Assembly: GCA_017643215.1 (NCBI GenBank)
Contig: JAEPNV010000002.1
Span: forward strand, 186,001-250,000
Length of the DNA: 64,000 bases
Direction of reading: 5' to 3'
From: Roseibium sp.
GTDB lineage: Bacteria > Pseudomonadota > Alphaproteobacteria > Rhizobiales > Stappiaceae
Part shown: positions 1 through 8,389 of the stretch, piece by piece
Position numbering within the stretch: position 1 is the first letter of the stretch
How the letters are laid out: the number at the start of each line of letters is the position of its first letter
Notes under the pieces: model-generated
Database searches by the model: none
Seen by the model: the letters and a program-made list of their open reading frames with translations, nothing else
What the model was told of the DNA's origin: nothing
Translations under genes and position numbers: made by a program

Positions 1-1
1 C

Positions 2-43
2 ATCACCCTGGAAAACGGCCTCGTCCATCCGCTTGAGACCTGA
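2..43 (+). CDS. lolD: C-terminal tail of LolD-like lipoprotein-release ABC ATPase (partial)
   Basis: Only 13 codons and the stop are present, reading ITLENGLVHPLET. The 'TLENG' pattern followed by a short tail is how many ABC ATPases of the LolD/FtsE group end, where the last strand is typically written as (V/I)V-x-L-x-(D/N)-G. The lolC-lolD pair lies directly upstream of dnaE in many alphaproteobacteria, and this is the main reason for the name. LolD would power release of outer-membrane lipoproteins from the inner membrane. With so few residues the call rests on context more than sequence, and any ABC ATPase tail would fit. Confidence 0.5.
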   Translation: MTLENGLVHPLET

Positions 44-137
44 GCGCGCAAGGGCCAGCGGCCAATAAACCGCCGTCTACGTGTCAATACGCATGTCCAA
101 ATCAGGAACGGCGAAAATCCGCGTTGGATTATTCCAG

Positions 138-187
138 TTGACACATATGAGAACAAAAAGCGCTTGCAAAGAGAACAAAAATATAAC
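138..187 (+). promoter_or_regulatory. Possible promoter and operator region ahead of the small ORF and dnaE
   Basis: TTGACA at 138-143 is a perfect -35-type hexamer. A TATAAC at 182-187 is too far away to pair with it, so no complete sigma-70 promoter can be drawn. Between them lies a direct repeat of GAGAACAAAAA (149-159 and 171-181), 22 bp start to start, which places both copies on one face of the helix. Each copy contains GAAC, the alphaproteobacterial LexA half-site, but the spacing is 18 bp and not the canonical 7. Confidence 0.3.
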
Positions 188-226
188 ATTGTCAAACAAG
201 TCTCGATCCGGCGTTGGAGGAGTTAC

Positions 227-328
227 ATGGTGTATCTGGCACGCGACCTTGCGGCGTTTGGCGCCCTTACAAGCTTTTGGGCAACGTTTGCCGTTTGGGG
301 CGACGTTCTTGTCCGGCTCGGCGGATAA
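227..328 (+). CDS. Putative 33-residue single-pass membrane peptide
   Basis: An ATG at 227 follows a strong GGAGGAG Shine-Dalgarno with a good spacer and opens a 33-codon frame ending in TAA. The peptide begins MVYLARDLAAFGALTS and continues with a hydrophobic, Trp/Phe-rich stretch to about residue 30, which is enough for one membrane helix with an Arg/Asp just outside it. It lies between the lolD remnant and dnaE, in a 430-bp gap otherwise without a gene. I do not recognise a family. Small inner-membrane peptides of this size are known in alphaproteobacteria (SidA of Caulobacter, an SOS-induced division inhibitor), but no similarity to SidA is claimed. The ribosome-binding site and composition support a real gene; translation is unproven. 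Confidence 0.5.
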   Translation: MVYLARDLAAFGALTSFWATFAVWGDVLVRLGG

Positions 329-332
329 TCAA

Positions 333-369
333 GCCGCGCTTACGCGGCGCGTTGCGGACAGTCCGCAAC
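333..369 (+). terminator. Two tandem hairpins between small ORF and dnaE
   Basis: Directly after the stop of the 33-codon ORF come two perfect hairpins. The first is GCCGCG-ctta-CGCGGC (333-348). The second has a 9-base inverted repeat, GTTGCGGAC and GTCCGCAAC, around one base (351-369; about 8 bp with a 3-nt loop). No T-run follows, so this may be a Rho-dependent or attenuating structure, or a 3'-end stabiliser. Confidence 0.4.
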
Positions 370-476
370 ACCGTCTTTACTGAAAAACAGCGGGGACAGC
401 CCCCTGCCTCACTCGACAGCTCGTGGTGGTCAATGTTCACTTGAGCCTGCGAATCGAGATCGGTGAGGGGCACAAT

Positions 477-3400
477 ATGAGCGTTGAGCGGACCGGCACG
501 GCCATGGACCATGGCGCGGACGCGCGCCCACTCGGTCCCGGATTTATCCATTTGCGGGTGCATTCAGCCTTGTCCTTGCTGGAAGGCGCGTTGCCGGTCA
601 AGAAGCTGCTCGACTTGGCCAAGGCCGATGGTCAACCGGCCCTTGCAATCACCGATACGGGCAACTTGTTTGGCGCGCAGGAATTTTCCGCCAAGGCGTG
701 GGGAGCCGGAATTCAGCCGATCATCGGCTGCCAGCTTGCGATTGATTTCATGGACGGTCTGAGCGGAGAGCGGCGGGACGATCCACCGCTGTCGGACGTC
801 GTGCTTCTGGCAATGTCGGAAACCGGATACGGCAATCTCCTGGAGTTGTCGTCGCGGGCGTTTTTGGACACTGACACAGGTCTCAAGCCGCATGTTAGCA
901 GTGACTACCTGCGCGAAAAGGCCGAGGGTCTCATTTTGCTGACCGGCGGCGTGCACGGCCCGGTCGGCAAGGCGCTTTTGGCCGGCAACAAGCCGATTGC
1001 CCGCTCGCGGCTGGAATTCCTGGCGGGCGCCTTTGACGGCCGGTGTTACGTCGAGCTGCAGCGCCACGGCATGGAGGCCGAGCGCCGGACCGAACCGGGT
1101 TTTCTGAATTTGGCGTATGAAACCGGGCTGCCGATCGTTGCGACCAATGAGGCCTTTTTTCCAAATCGCGAGGACTATGAAGCCCATGACGCGCTGATTT
1201 GCATTGCCGAGGGGCGGGTGCTGATTGAGGACGACCGCCGCCGATTAACGCCCGAACACCACTTCAAGTCCCGGGCCGAAATGATCGACCTGTTCCGGGA
1301 TCTGCCGGAAGCGTTGGAGGCGAGCGTTGAGATCGCGCGGCGCTGCGCCTATCGGCCGATGAAGCGCAGCCCGATCCTGCCGCGTTTTGCCGGCGCGGGC
1401 GCGGATGCGGAGGAGGCGGACCGCGCGGAGGCCGAAGAGCTCCGCCGCCAGGCTCAGGAGGGTTTGCGGGCGCGGCTTGACGCGCACGGCCTCGCGCCCG
1501 GCCTTGACGAAAAGGACTACTGGGACCGGCTGGACTATGAGACCGGCGTCATCGAGCGGATGAAGTTTCCCGGCTATTTCCTCATCGTTGCGGACTTCAT
1601 CAAATGGGCCAAAGCGCAGGATATCCCGGTCGGCCCGGGCCGGGGATCGGGCGCGGGTTCTCTGGTGGCCTGGTCATTGACGATCACCGATCTTGATCCG
1701 ATGCGCTTTTCGCTGCTGTTTGAGCGCTTTTTGAACCCGGAACGCGTGTCGATGCCGGACTTTGACATCGATTTCTGCCAGACCCGGCGGGAAGAGGTGA
1801 TCCGCTATGTCCAGGAAAAATACGGCCGGCGTCAGGTCGCCCAGATCATCACCTTCGGGTCGCTCCAGGCCCGGGCCGTCCTGCGCGACGTCGGGCGCGT
1901 CCTGCAAATGCCCTACGGCCAGGTCGACCGTTTGTGCAAGCTCGTGCCGGCCAATCCCGCCAATCCGGTCACGCTCGCCCAGGCGATCGACGATGAACCG
2001 CGGCTGCGTGAGGCGGCACGCGAGGAAGAGATAGTCGACCGTCTGTTGACCATGGCGCAAAAGCTGGAAGGCCTTTACCGGCACGCCTCCACGCACGCCG
2101 CCGGTGTCGTGATCGGCGACCGGCCGCTTGAGCAGCTCGTTCCGCTTTACCGGGATCCGCGCTCCGACATGCCGGTCGCGCAGTTCAACATGAAGATGGT
2201 TGAAGATGCGGGGCTGGTGAAGTTCGATTTTCTTGGCCTTAAAACCCTGACCGTCATCGATACGGCCGTCCAACTGATTGAACGCACCGGCGCGAGCGTG
2301 GATGTGGCCGGTCTGCCGCTCGATGATCCAAAGACCTACAAGCTGCTTGCCGCGAGTGAGACCTTCGGCGTGTTCCAGCTGGAAAGCCAGGGCATGCGCC
2401 GCGCCGTGGCCGGCATGAAGCCCGACAGGTTCGAGGACATCATCGCCCTGGTCGCGCTCTACCGGCCGGGACCGATGGAAAACATTCCCGTCTACAACGC
2501 GGTCAAGCACGGCGAGCAGGCGCCCGACTATCTTCATCCACTGCTTGAACCAATTTTGAAAGAGACCAACGGCATCATCGTCTACCAGGAACAGGTGATG
2601 CAGATCGCGCAGGTCTTGTCCGGCTACTCGCTCGGCGAGGCCGATCTGCTCCGGCGCGCGATGGGCAAGAAAATCGCCTCGGAAATGGAAATCCAGCGGG
2701 CGCGATTTGTCGATGGCGCGGTGGAGCGCGGGATCAACCGGGGCCAGGCCGGCACGATCTTCGATCTGGTGGCGAAATTCGCCAATTACGGCTTCAACAA
2801 ATCCCACGCGGCCGCCTATGCCCTGGTCTCCTATCACACGGCTTGGCTGAAGGCGAACCACCCGGTGGAATTCATGGCCGCGTCCATGACGTTGGATCTT
2901 GGCAACACGGACAAGCTCGGCGATTTCCGGCAGGAAGCACGGCGGATGGGCATCGATGTTCTGGCCCCGTCGATCAATCGCAGCGGAGTTCATTTCGACG
3001 TCTCCGACGGCAAGATCGTCTATGCGATGGGCGCGATCAAGGGCGTCGGCGAGCAGGCCGTGGAGCACATCGTCTCGGTTCGCGGCGACGTCCCGTTTAA
3101 AAATCTCGGCGACTTCGCCCGGCGGATCTCGCCGAAAGCGCTGAATAAACGGGCCTTGGAGAATCTCGCGGCGGCCGGTGCGTTCGATGAATTGGAACCC
3201 GATCGCGCCCGGGTTCTTGAAGGGCTGGACCGGATTATCGGCGTAGCGCAGCGGACCGAGGAAAACACGCTGCTCGGCCAAAATGAGCTCTTTGGCGGCG
3301 GCGGTGAGGAGGACCTGCAACTGGCTCCGGCTCATCCCTGGACGGCGGAAGAACAGTTGCAGCGCGAGCATGCGGCGATCGGATTTTACCTCTCGGCGCA

Positions 3401-3965
3401 TCCGCTCGACGAATTTGGTGCGGTCCTGGAGAAGATGCGCGTTCAGCCTTGGGCGAAGTTCGCCGAGGCGGTCAAGCAAGGGGCGTCCAACGGGCGGCTT
3501 GCCGGGACCGTGATTTCCAAACAGGAGCGCAAGACGCGGACCGGCACACGCATGGGCATTGTCCGCCTGTCCGATGCAACGGGCCAGTTCGAAGGCTTGC
3601 TGTTCAAGGAAAAGCTCGGCCAGTTCGCCGACATGCTGGAGCCCGGCCGGTCCGTGGTCCTCCTTGTCAGCGCCGACATGCGCGACGATGAACCCTCGAT
3701 CCGGATCGAGCAGGTCGATCCGATCGACAAGATGGCGGCGCAGCTCCAAAAGAGCATGCGGGTGTTTGTGCGCGATGACCGGCCGGTTCAAAGCCTGTCG
3801 CGGCACCTGACAACGCGCGGCGAGGGCGATGTGACCGTCATCGTGCAACTGGACGACGGTGCGCGGGAAGTCGAAGTCAAGCTGCCCGGTCGCTATCGCC
3901 TGTCGCCGGAAATCGCGGGCGCACTGAAGGCGGTGCCGGGCGTTCTGGAAGTCCAGATGGCGTGA
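477..3965 (+). CDS. dnaE: DNA polymerase III subunit alpha
   Basis: This is the replicative polymerase catalytic subunit (about 1162 aa, normal length for DnaE1). It starts with a PHP domain (about residues 20-95, HLRVHSALSLLEGA and the TDTGNL segment), partly degenerate at its metal-binding positions. The glycine-rich GRGSGAGSLVAW loop is near 390-400, and the catalytic Asp motif PDFDIDF is at about 427-433. A C-terminal OB-fold (about 1000-1045, LAGTVISKQERKTRTG) completes the usual order. The ATG at 477 follows GGTGAGGGG and gives the expected N-terminus. An in-frame GTG at 423 would add 18 residues unlike the family. It is followed by an inverted repeat and then rpsB on the same strand, as usual for alphaproteobacteria. 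Confidence 0.97.
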   Translation: MSVERTGTAMDHGADARPLGPGFIHLRVHSALSLLEGALPVKKLLDLAKADGQPALAITDTGNLFGAQEFSAKAWGAGIQPIIGCQLAIDFMDGLSGERRDDPPLSDVVLLAMSETGYGNLLELSSRAFLDTDTGLKPHVSSDYLREKAEGLILLTGGVHGPVGKALLAGNKPIARSRLEFLAGAFDGRCYVELQRHGMEAERRTEPGFLNLAYETGLPIVATNEAFFPNREDYEAHDALICIAEGRVLIEDDRRRLTPEHHFKSRAEMIDLFRDLPEALEASVEIARRCAYRPMKRSPILPRFAGAGADAEEADRAEAEELRRQAQEGLRARLDAHGLAPGLDEKDYWDRLDYETGVIERMKFPGYFLIVADFIKWAKAQDIPVGPGRGSGAGSLVAWSLTITDLDPMRFSLLFERFLNPERVSMPDFDIDFCQTRREEVIRYVQEKYGRRQVAQIITFGSLQARAVLRDVGRVLQMPYGQVDRLCKLVPANPANPVTLAQAIDDEPRLREAAREEEIVDRLLTMAQKLEGLYRHASTHAAGVVIGDRPLEQLVPLYRDPRSDMPVAQFNMKMVEDAGLVKFDFLGLKTLTVIDTAVQLIERTGASVDVAGLPLDDPKTYKLLAASETFGVFQLESQGMRRAVAGMKPDRFEDIIALVALYRPGPMENIPVYNAVKHGEQAPDYLHPLLEPILKETNGIIVYQEQVMQIAQVLSGYSLGEADLLRRAMGKKIASEMEIQRARFVDGAVERGINRGQAGTIFDLVAKFANYGFNKSHAAAYALVSYHTAWLKANHPVEFMAASMTLDLGNTDKLGDFRQEARRMGIDVLAPSINRSGVHFDVSDGKIVYAMGAIKGVGEQAVEHIVSVRGDVPFKNLGDFARRISPKALNKRALENLAAAGAFDELEPDRARVLEGLDRIIGVAQRTEENTLLGQNELFGGGGEEDLQLAPAHPWTAEEQLQREHAAIGFYLSAHPLDEFGAVLEKMRVQPWAKFAEAVKQGASNGRLAGTVISKQERKTRTGTRMGIVRLSDATGQFEGLLFKEKLGQFADMLEPGRSVVLLVSADMRDDEPSIRIEQVDPIDKMAAQLQKSMRVFVRDDRPVQSLSRHLTTRGEGDVTVIVQLDDGAREVEVKLPGRYRLSPEIAGALKAVPGVLEVQMA

Positions 3966-3984
3966 GGCCTGAACGTTTGAACCA

Positions 3985-4012
3985 CCGGCTTTAGCTGTTC
4001 CGTCAAAGCCGG
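3985..4012 (+). terminator. Inverted repeat after dnaE
   Basis: CCGGCTTT (3985-3992) and AAAGCCGG (4005-4012) form an 8-bp perfect stem with a 12-nt loop, 20 bp after the dnaE stop. No T-tract follows, so it is a weak terminator candidate. Confidence 0.4.
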
Positions 4013-4237
4013 GCGCCGCGTTTCGGCCCTGCCAAGAGGCTGGTCTGCCTGGAACGCGGCGATTCAGGCCTTGAACTTCCCTTGCCGCGCCACTATAACG
4101 CCGCCATTCCACACGCAAGGAGCGGATCCCGAGCTGATCGGTGTGTCCTTCCGGTGACGCCAAGCTGACCCCATGTTCAGTGCGGCGCCCAAAACACCTT
4201 GCGGAGGTTAAACCGGAAAACGCAGGAGTTCAGGGCC

Positions 4238-5050
4238 ATGGCATTGCCCGATTTCACCATGCGTCAGCTTTTGGAAGCTGGCGTGCACTTTGGCCACCAA
4301 AAACACCGCTGGAACCCGCGCATGGGCCAGTTCATCTTTGGTGTCCGCAATGACGTCCACATCATTGACCTGGCACAAACCGTTCCGCTGCTTCACCAGG
4401 CGCTGAAAGCGGTCAGCGACACCGTCGCCGGCGGCGGCCGGGTGCTGATTGTCGGCACCAAGCGCCAGGCGCAAGAAGCTGTCGCCACCAGCGCCCGCAA
4501 CTCGGCCCAATATTTCGTCAACGCCCGGTGGCTTGGCGGCATGCTGACCAACTGGAAGACGATTTCCCAGTCGATCCAGCGTCTTCGCAAACTTGAGGAG
4601 ACCTTGTCGTCCGATCAGGCCAACGCGCTGACGAAAAAGGAACGGCTGTTCATGGACCGCGAGCGCGAGAAGCTGGAGCGAAACCTCGGCGGCATCAAGG
4701 ACATGGGCGGCATTCCCGACCTATTGTTCGTGATCGATACCAACCGCGAAGCGATTGCGATCCAGGAAGCGCGCCGGCTGGGTATTCCGGTTGCAGCGAT
4801 CCTCGACACCAATTCAAATCCTGAGGGCATCACGTTCCCGGTGCCGGGCAATGACGACGCGGGCCGTGCCATCACACTGTACTGCGACCTGATCGCACGG
4901 GCGGCCATTGACGGCATCTCGCGCGCCCAGGGCGCCGCTGGCATGGATGTTGGTGCATCTGAAGAAGCGCCGGTCGAGGAAGCCCTGGCCGAAGCTGCGG
5001 AAGTGCCCGCCGAAGCGCCGGCCGAGGAAGCTGTGGCCGCCGAAGCCTAG
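4238..5050 (+). CDS. rpsB: 30S ribosomal protein S2
   Basis: Ribosomal protein S2 binds the small subunit between head and platform and helps recruit S1. The protein (270 aa) begins [20 protein letters not shown], the standard S2 start, and carries [10 protein letters not shown] and [11 protein letters not shown] with the [11 protein letters not shown] and [13 protein letters not shown] segments. The C-terminus (from about residue 240) is an acidic Ala/Glu tail rich in EEAP-like units, common in alphaproteobacterial S2. The ATG at 4238 follows AGGAG. A TTG at 4199 would add 13 unrelated residues and is rejected. It leads the rpsB-tsf-pyrH-frr run. Confidence 0.98.
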   Translation: MALPDFTMRQLLEAGVHFGHQKHRWNPRMGQFIFGVRNDVHIIDLAQTVPLLHQALKAVSDTVAGGGRVLIVGTKRQAQEAVATSARNSAQYFVNARWLGGMLTNWKTISQSIQRLRKLEETLSSDQANALTKKERLFMDREREKLERNLGGIKDMGGIPDLLFVIDTNREAIAIQEARRLGIPVAAILDTNSNPEGITFPVPGNDDAGRAITLYCDLIARAAIDGISRAQGAAGMDVGASEEAPVEEALAEAAEVPAEAPAEEAVAAEA

Positions 5051-5108
5051 GCGATTCACCGCGTGCCGCCATCGGCTGGCCGCGGAAACCTGTTGATTGA
5101 CTTTCCGG

Positions 5109-5128
5109 GGCCGCACGAACGTGCGGCC
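5109..5128 (+). terminator. Hairpin between rpsB and tsf
   Basis: GGCCGCAC-gaac-GTGCGGCC is a perfect 8-bp stem with a 4-nt loop and no T-run. A partial terminator or attenuator between rpsB and tsf is plausible, since the two products are needed in different amounts. Confidence 0.45.
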
Positions 5129-5198
5129 TCGTCACAATGACATGGCGGCCGTCAGGTATGACCATGTGGCACCTTAAACTCCCTCCACGAGGCGACCG

Positions 5199-6116
5199 AT
5201 GAGCATTACCGCTGCGATGGTAAAAGAGCTCCGCGAAAAATCCGGCGCGGGCATGATGGACTGCAAAACCGCTTTGACAGAAAGCGGTGGCGACATGGAA
5301 GCGGCCGTTGACTGGCTGCGCACCAAGGGCCTAGCCAAGGCCGCAAAAAAGGCCGGCCGCGTGGCCGCCGAAGGTCTGGTTGGCGTGGCCGCCGAAGGTG
5401 GCAAGGCGGCCGCGATTGAACTGAACTCCGAAACCGACTTCGTTGCGCGCAACGAAGGGTTCCAGGATCTGGTCAAGAAGGTCGCGACCGTTGCGGTTTC
5501 GACCGATGGCAGCCTGGACGCCGTGTCTGCCGCCGACCTTGACGGCAAGTCGGTTGCCGACGCCGTGACCGATGCAATTGCGACCATCGGCGAAAACATG
5601 ACGCTGCGCCGGACCGCTGTCTTGAGCGTGTCCGAAGGCGTGGTCGCGACCTATGTCCACGGCGCGGTGTCCGACGGCCTTGGAAAAATCGGCGTTCTGG
5701 TCGGCCTTGAATCGTCCGGCGACAAGGACAAGCTGTCCGGTCTCGGCCGGCAGATCGCCATGCACGTGGCGGCCACCAGCCCGTTGGCGCTGAACACGGA
5801 TGAACTCGATCCGGCGGTCGTGGAGCGCGAGCGGTCGGTCTTCGTCGAGCAGGCGCGCGAATCCGGCAAGCCCGACAACATCATCGAAAAGATGGTCGAA
5901 GGACGCTTGCGGAAGTTTTATGAGGAAGTCACACTCGTCAAGCAGGCGTTTGTGATCGATCCAGACAAGACCGTCGAGCAAGCGGTCGAGGCCTTGGCCA
6001 AAGACCTCGGAACGGGCGTGAAGCTCACCGGTTTCGTGCGTTTTGCGCTCGGCGAGGGGGTCGAGAAGGAAGAACAGGACTTCGCTGCGGAAGTGGCCGC
6101 GGCCACCGGGCAGTAA
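5199..6116 (+). CDS. tsf: Elongation factor Ts
   Basis: EF-Ts is the nucleotide-exchange factor for EF-Tu during translation. The 305-aa protein starts with a UBA-like domain (about residues 1-50) holding the conserved [15 protein letters not shown], followed by the [10 protein letters not shown] motif near residue 80 that contacts EF-Tu, and the helical dimerisation domain. Length and order match the family. It lies 148 bp after rpsB and is followed by a strong intrinsic terminator, so it can form a unit with rpsB separate from pyrH. Confidence 0.98.
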   Translation: MSITAAMVKELREKSGAGMMDCKTALTESGGDMEAAVDWLRTKGLAKAAKKAGRVAAEGLVGVAAEGGKAAAIELNSETDFVARNEGFQDLVKKVATVAVSTDGSLDAVSAADLDGKSVADAVTDAIATIGENMTLRRTAVLSVSEGVVATYVHGAVSDGLGKIGVLVGLESSGDKDKLSGLGRQIAMHVAATSPLALNTDELDPAVVERERSVFVEQARESGKPDNIIEKMVEGRLRKFYEEVTLVKQAFVIDPDKTVEQAVEALAKDLGTGVKLTGFVRFALGEGVEKEEQDFAAEVAAATGQ

Positions 6117-6126
6117 CTGCCTCAAG

Positions 6127-6155
6127 AAAGCGCCGGCCTCGACCGGCGCTTTTTT
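6127..6155 (+). terminator. Rho-independent terminator after tsf
   Basis: AAAGCGCCGG (6127-6136) pairs with CCGGCGCTTT (6143-6152) through a 6-nt loop, and a run of T extends to 6155. This is the clearest intrinsic terminator in the window and ends the rpsB-tsf transcript. Confidence 0.9.
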
Positions 6156-6187
6156 ATGTGACTCGATTTTGATATCAAGGTTTTCCC

Positions 6188-6907
6188 ATGACCAAACCGC
6201 TGCGCTGGAAACGTATCCTCCTGAAATTGTCCGGGGAGGCGTTGATGGGGTCGCAGACCTTCGGCATCGATCCAATGATCGTCCAGCGCATCGCCAAGGA
6301 AATCGCCGATGCTGTTGCGCTCGGTGCCCAGGTCGGCGTTGTTGTTGGCGGCGGCAACATCTTTCGCGGCGTGGCCGTTGCGGCCAAGGGCGGAAACCGG
6401 GTGACCGGTGACCATATGGGCATGCTCGCCACCATCATGAACAGCCTGACGATCGCCGATGCTCTGCGGCGCTTGAAAGTCCAGGCCCGTGTGTTGTCTG
6501 CGGTGCCGGTTCCCTCCATTTGCGAGACCTTCACGCAACGCGTTGCGGACCGCTATATGGAAGATGGCGATGTCATCGTTTTTGCCGGCGGAACGGGCAA
6601 TCCGTTTTTCACGACCGACAGCGGCGCGGCGCTCCGCGCTGCGGAAATGAAATGCGACGCGTTCTTGAAGGGAACCCAGGTCGACGGCGTTTACTCCGAA
6701 GACCCGAAGGTCAATCCGGACGCGGAGCGCTACCAGGCGCTTGGATTTGACGAAGTCATCACCCGCAATTTGAAGGTGATGGACACAACGGCCATTGCAT
6801 TGGCGCGTGACAACGGTATCCCGGTGATCGTTTTCTCAATCCACACCCCCGGCGCGCTGGTCAGCGTTCTACAGGAGACCGGCACCTACACGGTTGTCGG
6901 CGGCTGA
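6188..6907 (+). CDS. pyrH: Uridylate kinase
   Basis: UMP kinase makes UDP from UMP and ATP for pyrimidine nucleotide synthesis. The 239-aa protein has the amino-acid-kinase fold with KRILLKLSGEAL at residues 7-18, VGVVVGGGNIFRG near 55-67, and FAGGTGNPFFTTDSGAALRA near 134-153, which binds UMP. This prokaryotic family is unrelated to eukaryotic UMP/CMP kinases. The order tsf-pyrH-frr is nearly universal in proteobacteria. It probably has its own start signals because the tsf terminator lies just upstream. Confidence 0.97.
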   Translation: MTKPLRWKRILLKLSGEALMGSQTFGIDPMIVQRIAKEIADAVALGAQVGVVVGGGNIFRGVAVAAKGGNRVTGDHMGMLATIMNSLTIADALRRLKVQARVLSAVPVPSICETFTQRVADRYMEDGDVIVFAGGTGNPFFTTDSGAALRAAEMKCDAFLKGTQVDGVYSEDPKVNPDAERYQALGFDEVITRNLKVMDTTAIALARDNGIPVIVFSIHTPGALVSVLQETGTYTVVGG

Positions 6908-7017
6908 TTCTTTTGCCAATAAGCAAAGTTGTGGCTCTTGTGTTTCAGGGGAAGTGTGCCATTTTGGCGCCGGCCTGACCTCCGATTGCCAATTAACAAG
7001 AAACAAGCGAGGACGAT

Positions 7018-7581
7018 ATGTCGGTTGACGGTGTGGACCTGGACGATCTGACGCGGCGCATGCAAGGGGCCCTGTCGGTCCTGAAAACCGAATTTGCCGG
7101 ACTGCGCACCGGACGTGCATCCTCCTCGATGCTGGAACCGATTAACGTGGACGCCTACGGGCAGTCCATGCCGATCAACCAGGTGGCGACGGTCAGCGTT
7201 CCCGAACCGCGCATGGTCGCGGTCCAGGTCTGGGACAAGAGCATGGTCGCGGCAGTGGAAAAAGCGATCCGCGAATCCAACCTTGGCCTCAATCCGGTTG
7301 TCGACGGACAGCTTTTGCGCCTACCGATCCCTGAATTGAACCAGGAACGCCGCCAGGAACTGATTAAGGTGGCGCACAAATATGCCGAGCAGGCCAAAGT
7401 GGCGATCCGGCATGTGCGGCGCGACGGTATGGACATGGCCAAAAAGGCCGAAAAGGCCGGCGAAATCAGCCAGGATGACCTGCACGCGGCGTCTGACGAG
7501 GTTCAAAAACTCACCGACGCCAAGATCGGTGAGGTCGACGGCATGCTTGCCAAGAAAGAGCAGGAAATCTCGCAGGTCTGA
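7018..7581 (+). CDS. frr: Ribosome recycling factor
   Basis: RRF works with EF-G to split post-termination ribosomes. The 187-aa length is typical. Diagnostic features are [14 protein letters not shown] near residues 29-42, the [19 protein letters not shown] segment, and the C-terminal helical arm with [19 protein letters not shown]. The ATG follows GAGGACGAT at a suitable distance. It lies 110 bp after pyrH and 39 bp before uppS, so it is probably co-transcribed with the isoprenoid and lipid genes downstream. Confidence 0.97.
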   Translation: MSVDGVDLDDLTRRMQGALSVLKTEFAGLRTGRASSSMLEPINVDAYGQSMPINQVATVSVPEPRMVAVQVWDKSMVAAVEKAIRESNLGLNPVVDGQLLRLPIPELNQERRQELIKVAHKYAEQAKVAIRHVRRDGMDMAKKAEKAGEISQDDLHAASDEVQKLTDAKIGEVDGMLAKKEQEISQV

Positions 7582-7620
7582 TCCCCTGCCTTTGCGTCTG
7601 CCTGCCACGCGGGGGAGTTC

Positions 7621-8388
7621 ATGACCGCCAGCCCTGAACGTTTACAGGATGCGTTTGACCCGGAACTCGACCGGCCCGTTCTGCCGCGGCACGTCGGTTT
7701 TATCATGGACGGGAACGGCCGGTGGGCAAAGGCGCGCGGCTTGCCAAGAACCGAAGGCCACCGGCACGGCCTGGAAGCGTTGCGGCGCACGATCCGGCAC
7801 GCGGTCAAGATCGGGATCGAATATGTCACGATCTTCAGCTTTTCCTCGGAAAATTGGCGGCGTCCGGAAAGTGAGGTCAATTTCCTGATGGGCCTGTTGC
7901 GCCGATTTTTAAGGCGTGACCTGTCGGAGCTTCATGAGGCCAACATCAAGATCAAGGTGGTGGGCGAAAGAGCTGACCTTGACCCGGCAATTCGGGTCCT
8001 TCTGGAAGATGCCGAGGCATTGACGCGGCTGAACACCGGCATGACGCTCGTGGTGGCGTTCAACTATGGCGCGCGCGACGAAATGGTTCGGGCCATTCGG
8101 CGGCTTGCCGATGACGTGGCGGCCGGTCATCTCGATCCATCCGCGATTACCGAGCAGACCGTCACCGGTGCGCTCGATACGGACGGCATTCCGGATCCGG
8201 ACCTGTTGATCCGCACAAGCGGCGAGATGCGGTTGTCGAATTTCCTTCTGTGGCAAGTGGCGTATTCGGAACTGCATTTCTCACCGGTTCTTTGGCCCGA
8301 TTTCGACGAAAACCATTTTGACGAAGCCTTGGATGAGTATTGCGGCCGTGACCGGCGCTACGGCGGACTGACCGCCAAAGTCCTTTAA
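7621..8388 (+). CDS. uppS: Undecaprenyl diphosphate synthase (isoprenyl transferase)
   Basis: This cytoplasmic cis-prenyltransferase builds the C55 lipid carrier for peptidoglycan and O-antigen. The catalytic motif HVGFIMDGNGRWAKARG (about residues 24-40) contains the essential Asp. FSFSSENWRRP near 75-85 and the C-terminal RTSGEMRLSNFLLWQ, with the Tyr/Glu-containing YSELHFSP, are also standard. Length (255 aa) is normal. A GGGGGAG ribosome-binding site precedes the ATG. The next gene starts one base after its stop. Confidence 0.97.
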   Translation: MTASPERLQDAFDPELDRPVLPRHVGFIMDGNGRWAKARGLPRTEGHRHGLEALRRTIRHAVKIGIEYVTIFSFSSENWRRPESEVNFLMGLLRRFLRRDLSELHEANIKIKVVGERADLDPAIRVLLEDAEALTRLNTGMTLVVAFNYGARDEMVRAIRRLADDVAAGHLDPSAITEQTVTGALDTDGIPDPDLLIRTSGEMRLSNFLLWQVAYSELHFSPVLWPDFDENHFDEALDEYCGRDRRYGGLTAKVL

Positions 8389-8389
8389 C

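Noticed and set aside
149..181. Canonical LexA box upstream of dnaE
   Set aside because: Both GAAC half-sites are present but 18 bp apart; the alphaproteobacterial consensus needs 7. Kept only as an unexplained repeat.
1674..4163. 829-codon open frame antisense to dnaE
   Set aside because: It mirrors a well-conserved dnaE at high GC, has no family character and no ribosome-binding site; such long antisense frames also occur opposite bamA (11932-13572), rseP (10643-11785) and the third Gfo/Idh/MocA gene (57988-59151).
4199..4237. Upstream TTG start for rpsB
   Set aside because: It adds 13 residues foreign to S2 proteins, while the ATG at 4238 has AGGAG at good distance and gives the universal N-terminus.
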